Numbered from the stretch's first letter, positions 25,678-34,906 are shown. The stretch: 64,000 bases of DNA from an uncultured Victivallaceae bacterium (GCA_944389925.1 CALXOD010000001.1:1-64000), one strand, 5' to 3'. Made by a program: numbers and translations. The notes: a model not told the origin generated them from the letters alone.

Positions 25678-26917
25678 CCTGCTTTTCCCGCATTGCCCGC
25701 CACCAGTCCCAGCCGATCAACCCTCCCATTACCAGGAAACACAATGGAGCCAGAAAAAACGAAACCCGCAATCCCCACCAGTCACCGATTACCCCCATGA
25801 ACCAGGTAAAGATCCCGCATCCCGGAATTCCCGCACAAGACAGCAGCACAAACACCATCGTCACATCCGTTCCCGGCAGACGATCCACCGCATAGCTCTG
25901 AATGCTGGGCCAGAACGGTGCGGTACCGCCCCCCGTCAAAAACAGCAGTCCGTACAGCAGCAGCAACGTCGACATCGCTCCTCCCCCCGCATCCGGCCGA
26001 AGCAGCGGAATCGGCAAGCTCGCCGCTGCCGCGAACACCGCCGACCCCACCACCAGCTGTCGAAGCCGATTCTGCCGGATCAGGATTCCCCAGCCAGTCC
26101 GTCCCAGAAACATACCCGCGGCAAACGCCGCCGTCCCGATTCCGCCGGCCAGCGCCGAAGCGGAAAAATGCAACTGTATGAAAGTCGCACACCAGAAAGT
26201 CAGACAGAATTCTCCTCCACCCGCCAGCAGCATCGCCGCAAAGAACAGCCAGAACCGGGGCCGCACCATGATCTCCCACGACTGTGCCCAGACCCGGGAT
26301 GCCGGAATCGCTTCTCCTCGTTCCGGATAAGCCTCTCCCCGGCGTTCCGGAAGCAGCAACAGCAGCACCGGTACCGCCGTCACCACCAGAGCCAACCCGA
26401 TCAATCCCCGCCACGGCATGCCCCAGTGCAGCAAAGCACCGTACACAAGCACCGCCGCCAGCACGCCGAACGACCAGAACCCATGGGTAAAATTCACATA
26501 GCGGCCCGGCTCCTCCTCCCGGTGCAGATCCCGGACAAATGGCGTTACCAGTCCGTCAAACACCCCTTCTCCGAGACCTGCCGCCATCGTCGCCGCCAAC
26601 AACCAGCCATATCCCGGCGCCAGCGCACAACCCAACGTCGCCATTCCCATCAGCAGCAGCGAATACCCGACGGCACACCGCATCCCCCAGCGCGCCGCCA
26701 GAAAGCCGCACAACAGCATCGTGCCCACCATCGCCAGACTCCGACCGAGATGCAGCAAGCCGCCGGCCCCCAGTCCCCCCTCCTCCAGTGGAAAATTCAA
26801 GTCTCGGGCCAATGCCACCAACGCCACCGGAGCCACCATCGCACAGGCGGCATAACTGGTGAACCCCAGAAATGCGGCATAATCATAACGACCGAATCGC
26901 ATTCCTCGCAAGGTCAT
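25667..26917 (-). CDS. Major facilitator superfamily transporter
   Basis: A 416-residue membrane protein with about twelve helices and the loop 2-3 region CGFLAARWGMRCAVG of MFS carriers. A second-half repeat around RTGWGILIRQNRLRQL is visible. The length fits the family. The start is ambiguous: AAGGAG is 3 nt before ATG 26926 and 12 nt before ATG 26917; the longer TTG frame from 26980 overlaps der. It is the last gene of the pyrF-der-MFS run. Substrate unknown. Confidence 0.8.
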   Translation of the reverse strand: MTLRGMRFGRYDYAAFLGFTSYAACAMVAPVALVALARDLNFPLEEGGLGAGGLLHLGRSLAMVGTMLLCGFLAARWGMRCAVGYSLLLMGMATLGCALAPGYGWLLAATMAAGLGEGVFDGLVTPFVRDLHREEEPGRYVNFTHGFWSFGVLAAVLVYGALLHWGMPWRGLIGLALVVTAVPVLLLLLPERRGEAYPERGEAIPASRVWAQSWEIMVRPRFWLFFAAMLLAGGGEFCLTFWCATFIQLHFSASALAGGIGTAAFAAGMFLGRTGWGILIRQNRLRQLVVGSAVFAAAASLPIPLLRPDAGGGAMSTLLLLYGLLFLTGGGTAPFWPSIQSYAVDRLPGTDVTMVFVLLSCAGIPGCGIFTWFMGVIGDWWGLRVSFFLAPLCFLVMGGLIGWDWWRAMREKQVDF

Positions 26918-26976
26918 GTTCCCCATGCACTCCTTCTGTCGTTCCGGGTTCCTTTCCCGTTGCCGCCTCCCGGGAT

Positions 26977-28431
26977 TCAACGTTTCCGGCCGCTCCGCGG
27001 CGAACGGGAACGCCCGGCGGAATGAAAACTCTCCACCTTTTTAGGCCGCGCCCGCAACTCCATCAGAATCGGCAAACCGGTAAAATCAAACGCCGTGCGC
27101 AGGGCATTGCGCAGATACGCCAGATAATTCGGCGCACAATACTTCGGATTGTTCACGAACAATAAAAATTTCGGTGGTGTCGCTCCGGTCATCGATGCGT
27201 AATACAACTTCAGCGGCGCCGCCCCCACAACCGGCGGCGTCCGCCGCTCGAAAGCATCCGCCAACACCCGGTTCAGCACCCCGGTCGGCACGCGCAATTC
27301 CGTCTGCTCCAGCACCTGGGCAACCAGGTCCAGAAGCGTCCCCAGATTGCGACGTTCCTGCGCGCTCACAAATACCACCGGAGCATAATTCATCCCCGGC
27401 AGCGTCCGCCGCAACTCCGCCTCCAACGCCCGGATCTTGTGTTCATCCTGAAAAAGGTCGTACTTATTCGCCACCAGTACACAACCCTTGCCGGATTTCT
27501 CCACCATGGCAGCAATATGTTTGTCCTGCGCCGTCACTCCGTCCGGACTGGCTTCCACTACAAACAGCACCAGATCAGCCCGTTCCACAGCACTCTGCGC
27601 CCGCATGGCACTGAAATACTCCACAACAGTATCCACTTTGCCGCGGCGCCGCAACCCGGCGGTATCCACCAGCACTGCCGGACGCATTTCCCCCTGATAT
27701 TCCAGCTGAAAATCAATATCGATCGCATCCCGGGTGGTACCGGCCACATCACTGACCATCACCCGTTCTTCCCCCAGCAGGGCGTTGACCAGAGAGGATT
27801 TGCCAACATTCGGCCGCCCCACCACCGCAATCTTGAATGCAGCATCCGCAAACGCGGCCGTTTCCGGCGCCGGTTCTGATGTTTCCACTGCAGGAAGCGC
27901 CGCCGTCACGGCATCCAGCAACCGGCCGATCCCACTGCGATGCAGGCAGGACACCGGAAACACCTCTGAAAATCCCAGCGCGGAAAACTCATCGGCATGC
28001 GCCGCATAAGCTGGATTATCGCATTTATTCGCCACCACCAGAACCGGTTTGCCGATGCTGCGCAACCGACGCGCTGCTTCTTCATCCAGCAACTGCAGAC
28101 CGTCCTGCACATTACCGACCAGAATCAGCAGATCCGCACTCTCCACCGCAGCCTCCACCTGGGCGGCGATGGCCTGATCCCAGACGTCCACCCCTCGTTT
28201 TTCTCCGATCATCATTCCGAGACCGCCGGTGTCGATCAACTGAAAATGCCGCCCGCGATAGGAAGCCGGAGCCGCCACCCGATCCCGGGTGACGCCGCTT
28301 TGTTCATGTACGATGGAAAGCCGCCGCCCGATAATCGCATTGAACAGCGAAGATTTGCCCACATTGGGGCGTCCGACGATCGCCACCGTCGGCAATACAC
28401 CACGCACGGTTCGCTGAGAGGATTCCGTCAT
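26977..28431 (-). CDS. der: Der (EngA) ribosome-assembly GTPase
   Basis: An essential GTPase for 50S subunit maturation, 484 residues. It has the unique double G-domain layout: GRPNVGKSSLFN near residue 20 and GRPNVGKSSLVN near residue 200, each followed by DTGGLG/DTAGLRRRG switch motifs and NKCD/NKYD specificity motifs. A C-terminal KH-like domain and a basic tail (SRSPRSGRKR) complete it. GGGAG lies 9 nt before the ATG. It follows pyrF by 21 nt. Confidence 0.97.
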   Translation of the reverse strand: MTESSQRTVRGVLPTVAIVGRPNVGKSSLFNAIIGRRLSIVHEQSGVTRDRVAAPASYRGRHFQLIDTGGLGMMIGEKRGVDVWDQAIAAQVEAAVESADLLILVGNVQDGLQLLDEEAARRLRSIGKPVLVVANKCDNPAYAAHADEFSALGFSEVFPVSCLHRSGIGRLLDAVTAALPAVETSEPAPETAAFADAAFKIAVVGRPNVGKSSLVNALLGEERVMVSDVAGTTRDAIDIDFQLEYQGEMRPAVLVDTAGLRRRGKVDTVVEYFSAMRAQSAVERADLVLFVVEASPDGVTAQDKHIAAMVEKSGKGCVLVANKYDLFQDEHKIRALEAELRRTLPGMNYAPVVFVSAQERRNLGTLLDLVAQVLEQTELRVPTGVLNRVLADAFERRTPPVVGAAPLKLYYASMTGATPPKFLLFVNNPKYCAPNYLAYLRNALRTAFDFTGLPILMELRARPKKVESFHSAGRSRSPRSGRKR

Positions 28432-28452
28432 GCCGTTCCGCTCCCGTTCGTC

Positions 28453-29277
28453 TCAAAGGCCCGCGGGGCGAAAAGCGTTAATCTGGTCGCGCAATGCGGC
28501 AGCCGCCCGTCCCGCCGCCGCGGCAAAATCATCCCCCGCCGAAGCGTAGATAATGCCGCGCGACGAATTCACCACCAGCCCCCAGCCTTCGGCGTCCGCG
28601 CCGTTGTGAACCACGGCCTCGACATCCCCCCCCTGGGCGCCGACGCCCGGCACCAGCAGCGGCAGTTCCGGGCAGCAGGCGCGCACCTTGCGCAGCTCTT
28701 CCGGATAGGTGGCGCCGACGACCAAACCGGCGTTGCCGTTGTAATTCCATTTCGTCGCGGCCAGCGCGGCGACGTGCTCGTAAATCATCTTGCCGTCCGC
28801 CACCAGGGCCTGCAGGTCGCCGGAACTCGGATTCGAGTTGCGGCAGAGGATGAACACGCCCTTGTCGGCATGATCGAGGAAGGGCTTGAGCGTATCGAAT
28901 CCCATGTAGGGGTTGACCGTCACCGCGTCGGCGCCGTAACGGTCGAACGCCTCTTTGGCATACATCGTCGCCGTCGACCCGATGTCGCCGCGCTTGACGT
29001 CGAGAATCACCGGAATTTCCGGACAATGCTCCCGCAGATACGCCATGGTCATGGCCAGTTCCTCATCTGCGTTCTGCCCCGCGTAATAGGCAGCCTGCGG
29101 CTTATAGGCGCAGACGAAATTCCGGGTGGCGTCAATCAATGCCCGGTTGAATTCGAAGATCGGATGCCGGGCGCTGCGAACGGCAGCGGGCAGTTTTTCC
29201 AGTGCGGGGTCCAGACCGACGCAGACCATGGAACGGTTGTTCCGCCAGGCCGCCCGCAGTTTATCCATGAAATTCAT
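28453..29277 (-). CDS. pyrF: Orotidine 5'-phosphate decarboxylase
   Basis: Catalyses the last step of UMP synthesis, OMP to UMP plus CO2. The 274-residue length and the active-site stretch ILDVKRGDIGSTA with the Asp/Lys catalytic tetrad mark the type 2 PyrF subgroup found in Myxococcus, actinobacteria and others. The phosphate-binding loop includes GVGAQGGD and NSSRGI. ATG 29277 has AAGGA 8 nt upstream. It has its own promoter at 29327-29355 and leads into der and an MFS gene. Confidence 0.95.
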   Translation of the reverse strand: MNFMDKLRAAWRNNRSMVCVGLDPALEKLPAAVRSARHPIFEFNRALIDATRNFVCAYKPQAAYYAGQNADEELAMTMAYLREHCPEIPVILDVKRGDIGSTATMYAKEAFDRYGADAVTVNPYMGFDTLKPFLDHADKGVFILCRNSNPSSGDLQALVADGKMIYEHVAALAATKWNYNGNAGLVVGATYPEELRKVRACCPELPLLVPGVGAQGGDVEAVVHNGADAEGWGLVVNSSRGIIYASAGDDFAAAAGRAAAALRDQINAFRPAGL

Positions 29278-29326
29278 GACAAAAATCCTTCTTTGTTCAG
29301 CAAATGCAATTATTTCACCATCAGGG

Positions 29327-29355
29327 AATATACTCCATTTTATCAGTTCTTGCAA
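29327..29355 (-). promoter_or_regulatory. Sigma-70 promoter of pyrF-der
   Basis: Minus strand TTGCAA (29355-29350), 17 nt, TATATT (29332-29327). Its -35 box is one base away from the -35 box of the divergent glycosyltransferase promoter at 29357. Confidence 0.7.
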
Positions 29356-29356
29356 G

Positions 29357-29385
29357 TTGACAAACTCCGGTTCAAGCGTTATTTT
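29357..29385 (+). promoter_or_regulatory. Sigma-70 promoter of GT-C/recX unit
   Basis: Perfect TTGACA (29357-29362), 17 nt, TATTTT (29380-29385). It is divergent from and immediately abutting the pyrF promoter. Confidence 0.6.
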
Positions 29386-29431
29386 CTGAAAGAGTTTACG
29401 TTTTGAGGATCGAACATCAGTCAGGTTTCTC

Positions 29432-31054
29432 ATGGTTTCCCGTCGCACCCGTTTAACGCTGTTGACAGCGGCCGCGCTGACCTTCGGCGCGGCCTTGTTG
29501 CGTCTGCCCGGAATCAACGGACCGCTGGAATACGATGAAATCTGGACTCTCGAACGATATGCCTCGGCTGGATTGCGCACCATCTTTTCCGACCTGAGCC
29601 TGCCTAATAATCATCCGCTTAACTCTCTTGCGGTCAAGTTGACTGCGTCCTTCGGCACAGCCGCGGGCATTCGTTTGACGGCGCTCCTGGCCGGGATTCT
29701 GGCCATACCGCTGGCGGGACTCCTGGCCTGGCGCCTTTTCCGTTCCCGCGGCGCGGCGCTCTTTACCATGTTGTTTCTGGCAGGATCGGCTCCGGCGATC
29801 TTTTATTCCCAGACGGCGAGAGGCTACAGTCTGCAGCTGTTTCTACTGCTGCTTTTCGCCTTGGCCGCCACGGGGATGAGACAAAGCCGCGGCGCACGCG
29901 GCGATCTTATGCCGGCGATTCTGCTGGTGCTTTCCGGCATAGCTGCCGAACTTACGCTGTCCACCTCGGTGCTGTACCTTGCGGGCATTTCAGCCATCAC
30001 CATCGGGTTTGGCATCCAACGCCGTCTTCGACAAAAAGACGAAAATCGATGGATTCCGATAACGGCTTTCGCCCTCTTCGGCGCTTTTACGCTGGCCTGG
30101 TATCTCGGACACTACCAGCAGCTCCGCGAGGCACAACGCTGGGGAACCGCGCTGCATACAGCAGATGCCGTCTGGGTCTGGATGCTCAACCTGTATGAAC
30201 AACTGGGGATTTGCGGACCGTTGTTTCTGCTGGCAGCCCTCGTCTGCTGCCCCCGGGTCTGGATGCCGGGACTTTTTTTGGTACTGGTACCGTTGTCAGC
30301 CATCCTGACGCATGCCGGTCCGCCCCGAACCTATCTGCCGCTCTGTGCAGCCGGAGCTCTGGTGGCCGGTGCCGCAGCAGACCGGTGCCTGCGCGGCGGT
30401 GGCCCATTCCGCCGGGCGGCAGTGCTCCTGCTGGCCGGCGCCATCACTGCAGCAACCTATTGTGCCGTCGCACCCGGATGGCGGCCGATCGACTGGCATG
30501 AAGAATTTGCCGCCATGAAATTGCTGCCGCCGGATATGCTGGTCGTGTTCCCGGCCAGTGATGGATTCCCGCTGAATTGGAACAATCAACCGGAAGCGGC
30601 AGAAGAACAGGAGCGGCGCATGCTGCACCCCGCGCCCGCCACGTTGTTCATGATACGCGGCACGCCGGGCCAGTTGAATGGTCTCGCCGCCAACGGTGCG
30701 GAAACAGTTTTGCACACGTCAGTAACGGGCCGATCCTGTGTGCTGCAGGGACTTCGAGGCACGCGATATGCTTTGCAACCGCTGTTCAAAGCACCGCCGG
30801 CCGATGCCGTGGTGATCGCCGTCCTCCGCCCCCTGCCGGATGCCGCACGGCGACAATTGGTCGCCCCTCTGATGCAGACGACGGAGTGGCTGGAGCTCAA
30901 CCCCTGGCTGGCGATCAATCAGCAGGATCGCCGAAGCATGCTTCTGGCGGCCCGGATTGTCCGTCCAGATGCGTTTGCCTGGGAGGAATATCTGTCGCTC
31001 GTCCGGGGGACTGTCTGTTTCTATCAACTCTCTCCGGAGCCTGCCACACCATGA
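29432..31054 (+). CDS. GT-C membrane glycosyltransferase (GT39/ArnT-like)
   Basis: A 540-residue polytopic membrane protein. After helix 1 the first periplasmic loop has the Asp-Glu pair (EYDEIW, Asp35-Glu36) characteristic of GT-C enzymes that use polyprenyl-phosphate sugars. About ten more helices follow, then a soluble C-terminal domain from about residue 360. The segment FYSQTARGYSLQLF is also typical of the PMT_2/GT39 group. It may modify lipid A, glycans or proteins in the periplasm. It overlaps recX by 4 nt (ATGA), so the two are coupled. Confidence 0.8.
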   Translation: MVSRRTRLTLLTAAALTFGAALLRLPGINGPLEYDEIWTLERYASAGLRTIFSDLSLPNNHPLNSLAVKLTASFGTAAGIRLTALLAGILAIPLAGLLAWRLFRSRGAALFTMLFLAGSAPAIFYSQTARGYSLQLFLLLLFALAATGMRQSRGARGDLMPAILLVLSGIAAELTLSTSVLYLAGISAITIGFGIQRRLRQKDENRWIPITAFALFGAFTLAWYLGHYQQLREAQRWGTALHTADAVWVWMLNLYEQLGICGPLFLLAALVCCPRVWMPGLFLVLVPLSAILTHAGPPRTYLPLCAAGALVAGAAADRCLRGGGPFRRAAVLLLAGAITAATYCAVAPGWRPIDWHEEFAAMKLLPPDMLVVFPASDGFPLNWNNQPEAAEEQERRMLHPAPATLFMIRGTPGQLNGLAANGAETVLHTSVTGRSCVLQGLRGTRYALQPLFKAPPADAVVIAVLRPLPDAARRQLVAPLMQTTEWLELNPWLAINQQDRRSMLLAARIVRPDAFAWEEYLSLVRGTVCFYQLSPEPATP

Positions 31055-31536
31055 CTGCCCCCTCCCCCCGTCCATCAGTACCGGCACTGGAACGCGCCAT
31101 CCGTTATCTTGCCGTCCGGGGCCATTCGGAAACGGAACTTGCGGCCAAGCTCCGCCGTGCGGGATATTCCGGAGGAGAAATCTCAGCCGCCGTCGCAGAA
31201 TGTCGGAGACTTGGTTTTCTCAACGACGAACTGTATGCCCGGGATTGTGCCGGAATGCTTGCCGCCAGAGGCTGCGGCAGTCGAAAAATTCTCCTGGAAT
31301 TGCGCCGGCGCGGCGTCGCCGACCTTGCGGAAGAGGCAACAGCCGAGCTTGCGGAGGGAGAAGCGGACCGGGCCCGGGATTGTGCCCGTTTCAAACTCCG
31401 GCTGCTTTCCCGGGAAAACGATCCGTGCAAACGTCGGGAAAAACTGTGGCGATTCCTGCTTTCCCGCGGTTTTCCACCTGATATCGTCCGTGAAGCAGTG
31501 GAGGACGTCCTGCGGGAGCCTTCCGACTCCCTGTAA
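31051..31536 (+). CDS. recX: RecX, regulatory protein of RecA
   Basis: A 161-residue, helical cytoplasmic protein that modulates RecA filaments. Three tandem three-helix repeats are visible; the core phrases are YLAVRGHSETELAAKLRRAGY, AECRRLGFLNDELYARDCA and KLWRFLLSRGFPPDIVREAV. The ATG (31051) overlaps the glycosyltransferase stop. recA itself is not in the window, which is a common arrangement for stand-alone recX. Confidence 0.9.
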   Translation: MTAPSPRPSVPALERAIRYLAVRGHSETELAAKLRRAGYSGGEISAAVAECRRLGFLNDELYARDCAGMLAARGCGSRKILLELRRRGVADLAEEATAELAEGEADRARDCARFKLRLLSRENDPCKRREKLWRFLLSRGFPPDIVREAVEDVLREPSDSL

Positions 31537-31573
31537 CGTCCCTCCCCGGCAGCCCCCCACTTCCGGTAATGCT

Positions 31574-32833
31574 TCAGACCCCGGCCTGGTACTCCCGGAA
31601 CGCCTCAAACATTGCCACCAGATTGGCAATCGGCGTCTGGGCCTGCACATTATGGATCGAATTGAAAACGAAACCGCCACCGTGTCCGAAGATTTCGCAC
31701 CGTTCCAGCGTCTGACGCCGCACCTCTTCCGGCGTACCGAACGGCAACACATGCTGGGTATCGATTCCGGCGCCCCAGAAGGTCAGCCGATCCCCATATC
31801 GTTCCTTGAGCATGACCGGATCCATCCCGCGTGCCGAGCACTGAACCGGGTTGATGATGTCGAATCCGGATTCGATGAAATCCGGCATGAAGTCGGCCAC
31901 CGCGCCGCAGGAATGCTTGAAGGTTTTCCAACCGGTATGCTGGTGAATCCAGTCGTTGACCGCACGATAATACGGCTGATACAATTCTGCAAAGGCCTCC
32001 CGGCTGCAAAACGTCGACGTCTGGGTCCCGAAATCGGTTCCACAGATAAACAACACGTCGATCCGATCGCCGGCGATCTGGCGGAATGTTTCCAGATTAC
32101 GCAGGGCAATACGCAGCTGATAATCAAAAACTGCCTTGATGAATTCGGGATTGGCCACCGTCGCCATATACCAGGAGGCAATATCGCGCACCCCGCGCGG
32201 ATGTTTCAACCCCGGTGCCGGCACCATGGCAATGTCTCCAAACGCCAGCCCCCCGAGTGCAGCAACCACCGCACGCTGCGACCGAGATGCGGCGGCAATC
32301 GCCTGTTCGTAGTAACGACAGTCCGCCTCCATCAGCAACCCGAATTCCTCACAGTTGTCTTCCGGATTAAGATTTTCTTCATCTACCTCCCCCTCCTGTC
32401 GGATGAGCGCATCGAAGAAATATCCACCTGCGGGCATATGCCCGGATGGAGGGGCCTCCGTATCTCCCTGCGGATAAATCCACAAACCGCCATCAGTCGC
32501 GGGCTTCACCTCAAACTGTCCTGCCACCAGTACCCGCTGTCCCCACGGGGTGGTAAATTCTTTCCAATCCTCGTTCGGAAACCCAAACATGGTCATCCGC
32601 GTCGGCACTCCGATTGTATCAATCCCCAGCACTTCCGCCAGGTCATCTTCGATCAAGCCGAGCATCTGATAAGGATCGGAAACCTTCACCGGACGCGGCT
32701 CCAGACCGTAATACTCCCGCAATCCGGCCACAATGGACACATGCATCCCCGTTACCGCAGTGGCTCCGAAATCCAATGGCACGGGACCGGAGTGGTGCGC
32801 AAGCGCCCGATTAACTTTTTCACGTGAAGTCAT
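31574..32833 (-). CDS. Uroporphyrinogen decarboxylase-like (MtaA/MtbA-type) protein
   Basis: A 419-residue TIM-barrel protein of the UroD superfamily, in the branch of cobalamin-dependent methyltransferases rather than haem synthesis. The zinc-type motif His-x-Cys is visible in FKHSCGAV (about residue 306). The third ligand, usually Cys late in the barrel, appears as SIHNVQ in place of an SGC-type sequence. FICGTDFGTQTS is typical of the branch. ATG 32833 has AGGAG 6 nt upstream. Another in-frame ATG at 32965 has AGGAGG inside a 14-bp palindrome, so a 44-residue longer form cannot be excluded. No corrinoid protein lies nearby. Confidence 0.8.
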   Translation of the reverse strand: MTSREKVNRALAHHSGPVPLDFGATAVTGMHVSIVAGLREYYGLEPRPVKVSDPYQMLGLIEDDLAEVLGIDTIGVPTRMTMFGFPNEDWKEFTTPWGQRVLVAGQFEVKPATDGGLWIYPQGDTEAPPSGHMPAGGYFFDALIRQEGEVDEENLNPEDNCEEFGLLMEADCRYYEQAIAAASRSQRAVVAALGGLAFGDIAMVPAPGLKHPRGVRDIASWYMATVANPEFIKAVFDYQLRIALRNLETFRQIAGDRIDVLFICGTDFGTQTSTFCSREAFAELYQPYYRAVNDWIHQHTGWKTFKHSCGAVADFMPDFIESGFDIINPVQCSARGMDPVMLKERYGDRLTFWGAGIDTQHVLPFGTPEEVRRQTLERCEIFGHGGGFVFNSIHNVQAQTPIANLVAMFEAFREYQAGV

Positions 32834-32966
32834 TATACGCTCCTGTATTTCCTCGAAAAGTTGCTCACCCGTCAGCCACGGGCACCTGCTATGCAGTCCC
32901 GAGACTTGCCGCCCCTCAGCTTTACGGCGCTCCATTGGAACCACGCCGTCCCCACCCCAGGGCATA

Positions 32967-32980
32967 AGGAGGATCCTCCT
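32967..32980. promoter_or_regulatory. Perfect 14-bp palindrome upstream of the UroD-like gene
   Basis: AGGAGGATCCTCCT reads the same on both strands. On the minus strand it places AGGAGG 9 nt before an in-frame ATG (32965). It may be an operator or an RNA hairpin that hides a ribosome site. Confidence 0.35.
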
Positions 32981-33052
32981 GATATTTTATTGCTTTCGGC
33001 GCGGCCACCGACATGCAGCCCCCCGGCGGCAACACAACTGCTGTCAAGCTAC

Positions 33053-33083
33053 AAAAAAAGACCGCTCGTTACCGGGCGGCCTT
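33053..33083 (-). terminator. Intrinsic terminator of ferredoxin gene
   Basis: On the minus strand AAGGCCGC (33083-33076) pairs with GCGGTCTT (33065-33058), followed by a T run ending at 33053. It lies 15 nt past the ferredoxin stop, so the gene is monocistronic. Confidence 0.75.
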
Positions 33084-33097
33084 CGATGCAGCCAATC

Positions 33098-33268
33098 TCA
33101 GAGAGAGATCGCTTCGCTCGGGCATTCGCCGACGCACGCGCCGCAATCAATGCATTCGGATTCCTTGACGGAGGCAGCGCCATCCTTCATTTCGATCGCA
33201 CCGACCGGGCAGGCACCGACGCACGCTTCGCAACCAACGCATTTGGCGGAATCAACTTTTGCAGCCAT
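33098..33268 (-). CDS. 2[4Fe-4S] ferredoxin
   Basis: A 56-residue clostridial-type ferredoxin that carries low-potential electrons in the cytoplasm. Two cluster motifs are complete: CVGCEACVGACP and CIDCGACVGECP, each CxxCxxCxxxCP. Start ATG 33268 has AAGGAG 9 nt upstream; the longer in-frame reading includes the promoter and untranslated leader. It has a near-perfect promoter (33329-33357) and its own terminator, suggesting strong expression, as for ferredoxins in anaerobes. Confidence 0.95.
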   Translation of the reverse strand: MAAKVDSAKCVGCEACVGACPVGAIEMKDGAASVKESECIDCGACVGECPSEAISL

Positions 33269-33328
33269 CTTTTCGTACTCCTTCTTGAGTTTTTTTGGGG
33301 TTGATTTGCAGTTCAACTTCTCATGACT

Positions 33329-33357
33329 ACTATACCGCATTTCCGCAGATTTGTCAA
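33329..33357 (-). promoter_or_regulatory. Sigma-70 promoter of ferredoxin
   Basis: Minus strand TTGACA (33357-33352), 17 nt, TATAGT (33334-33329). It is among the best promoter matches in the window. Confidence 0.85.
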
Positions 33358-33417
33358 GCATTTTCCCACGATTGTAAAAAAATCCCGATTTTTCATCAAA
33401 AATCAAGCAGCTCCCCC

Positions 33418-33446
33418 TTGTTATTGTACTTATTAGGAATTATTAT
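33418..33446 (+). promoter_or_regulatory. Sigma-70 promoter of rubredoxin-GltS/rubrerythrin unit
   Basis: TTGTTA (33418-33423), 17 nt, TATTAT (33441-33446). It is divergent from the ferredoxin promoter, with about 60 nt between the two -35 boxes. Confidence 0.65.
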
Positions 33447-33496
33447 TAAAAAGAATTTATCCGGATCATAAAGAGCACAAATTCCAAGGTGAAGCG

Positions 33497-34906
33497 ATGG
33501 CGGTTTTCGGTTGCACAGTATGCAGATTTGAGTATGATGAAAAAGTAGAGACCACTCGCTTCGAGGCTCTGCCGCCGGACTGGGTTTGCCCGGTCTGCGG
33601 CGCGCCCCGGGATCGTTACCGCCTCTTCGCCTCTCACTCTGACGAACGTAACGACAGCCCCCTTCCCGCAACAACCGACGGTGCTGAACCACCGCCTCCC
33701 CGTCGGGAGAGCGATGAGCTGGAAATCTGGATGAATGACATCCGGGAAATGGCTGCAACCGGACGGGCTCCAGAGGAAGCCATGCGTACTCGCCTTCCAG
33801 TCATCTCCTGGGACGAAATCCTGCTGCTCGGTGCACAGCTGGCCCGGCAGCCGCTGTTGGAAGAGGAACCGGTCTCCACACGAACCGTCATCGGTCCGGC
33901 AGCCCGGCGGCCGTTGGTGCTCGAACACCCTCTTCTGATAACGCACATGTCGTTTGGCGCGCTCTCCCGCGAAGCAAAAACAGCATTGGCCAAAGGCAGT
34001 GCCGCCGCCGGCTGCGGTATGAGTTCCGGTGAAGGCGGCATCCTGGAAGAAAGCATCAGCAATGCCCGCGGCTATATTTTTGAATATGTGCCGAATCGCT
34101 ACAGCGTCACTCCCGAAAATCTCCGGCGGGCCGATGCCATTGAAATCAAGTTTGGGCAGTCCGCAAAACCCGGAATGGGAGGCCATCTCCCCGGCCATAA
34201 AGTCACACCGGAAATCGCCGCAGTACGTGGCTTCCCGCCGGGGACGGACATTCTCAGCCCCGCCCGATTTCCGGACATTCGGACGCCCGCCGACCTGAAA
34301 TATAAAATCGATGAATTGCGCGAACTTTCCGAAGGCCGTCCGATCGGCGTCAAACTCGCAGCAGGCCATATTGAGGAAGATCTGGATTTCGCACTGGCGG
34401 GAGGACCGGACTTCATTACCGTGGACGGTCGTCCCGGCGGTACCGGATCGGCTCCGAAATATACCAAACTGGCCATGGGGATTCCAACAATTTTCGCCCT
34501 CTCCCGGGCCCGGAAACACCTGGACCGGCGAGGAGCGGAAAACGTTTCCCTGATTATTACCGGCGGCTTCCGGATTCCCCCTGATTTCATCAAAGCCCTG
34601 GCGATGGGTGCTGATGCCGTGGCCATTGGTACCGCGGCATTGATCGCGCTCGGCTGCCAGCAGTTTCGGATGTGCAACCGGGGCACCTGTCCCATGGGGA
34701 TCGCCTCTCAGGATCCGGCGCGACGCCAAATGTTTGATCCGGACGCGGCAGCTCAACGTCTGGCCCATTTTCTCCAGGCATCCACTGCGGAAATGAGGCG
34801 ATTCGCCCGAATGACCGGAAAAAATGATATTCACAAACTGGGAATTGAAGATTTGTGCACTTGCAATTCCGAGATTTCGAATTACACTGATATCAGGCAT
34901 GCATGA
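33497..34906 (+). CDS. Rubredoxin domain fused to glutamate synthase-like FMN domain
   Basis: A 469-residue flavin/iron protein. Residues 1-45 form a rubredoxin: CTVC at 6-9 and CPVC at 31-34. A linker of about 40 residues leads to a glutamate-synthase-type FMN barrel (MSFGALSREAKTALAKG, GQSAKPGMGGHLPGHKV, TVDGRPGGTGSAP). Near the end is a Cys-x5-Cys-x4-Cys set (Cys387, 393, 398) matching the 3Fe-4S site of GltB. It lacks the glutaminase domain, so free ammonia or a different electron acceptor reaction is likely. Placement before rubrerythrin suggests redox or oxygen defence. Confidence 0.88.
   Translation: MAVFGCTVCRFEYDEKVETTRFEALPPDWVCPVCGAPRDRYRLFASHSDERNDSPLPATTDGAEPPPPRRESDELEIWMNDIREMAATGRAPEEAMRTRLPVISWDEILLLGAQLARQPLLEEEPVSTRTVIGPAARRPLVLEHPLLITHMSFGALSREAKTALAKGSAAAGCGMSSGEGGILEESISNARGYIFEYVPNRYSVTPENLRRADAIEIKFGQSAKPGMGGHLPGHKVTPEIAAVRGFPPGTDILSPARFPDIRTPADLKYKIDELRELSEGRPIGVKLAAGHIEEDLDFALAGGPDFITVDGRPGGTGSAPKYTKLAMGIPTIFALSRARKHLDRRGAENVSLIITGGFRIPPDFIKALAMGADAVAIGTAALIALGCQQFRMCNRGTCPMGIASQDPARRQMFDPDAAAQRLAHFLQASTAEMRRFARMTGKNDIHKLGIEDLCTCNSEISNYTDIRHA

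Noticed and set aside
25601-27025. 474-codon open frame on the plus strand
   Set aside because: Antisense to the MFS gene; the reading is dominated by Arg, Pro and His, typical of a GC-rich shadow frame.
33269-33406. Longer ferredoxin with a 46-residue N-terminal extension
   Set aside because: The extension covers the ferredoxin -10 and -35 boxes and leader, so it cannot be translated from that promoter.
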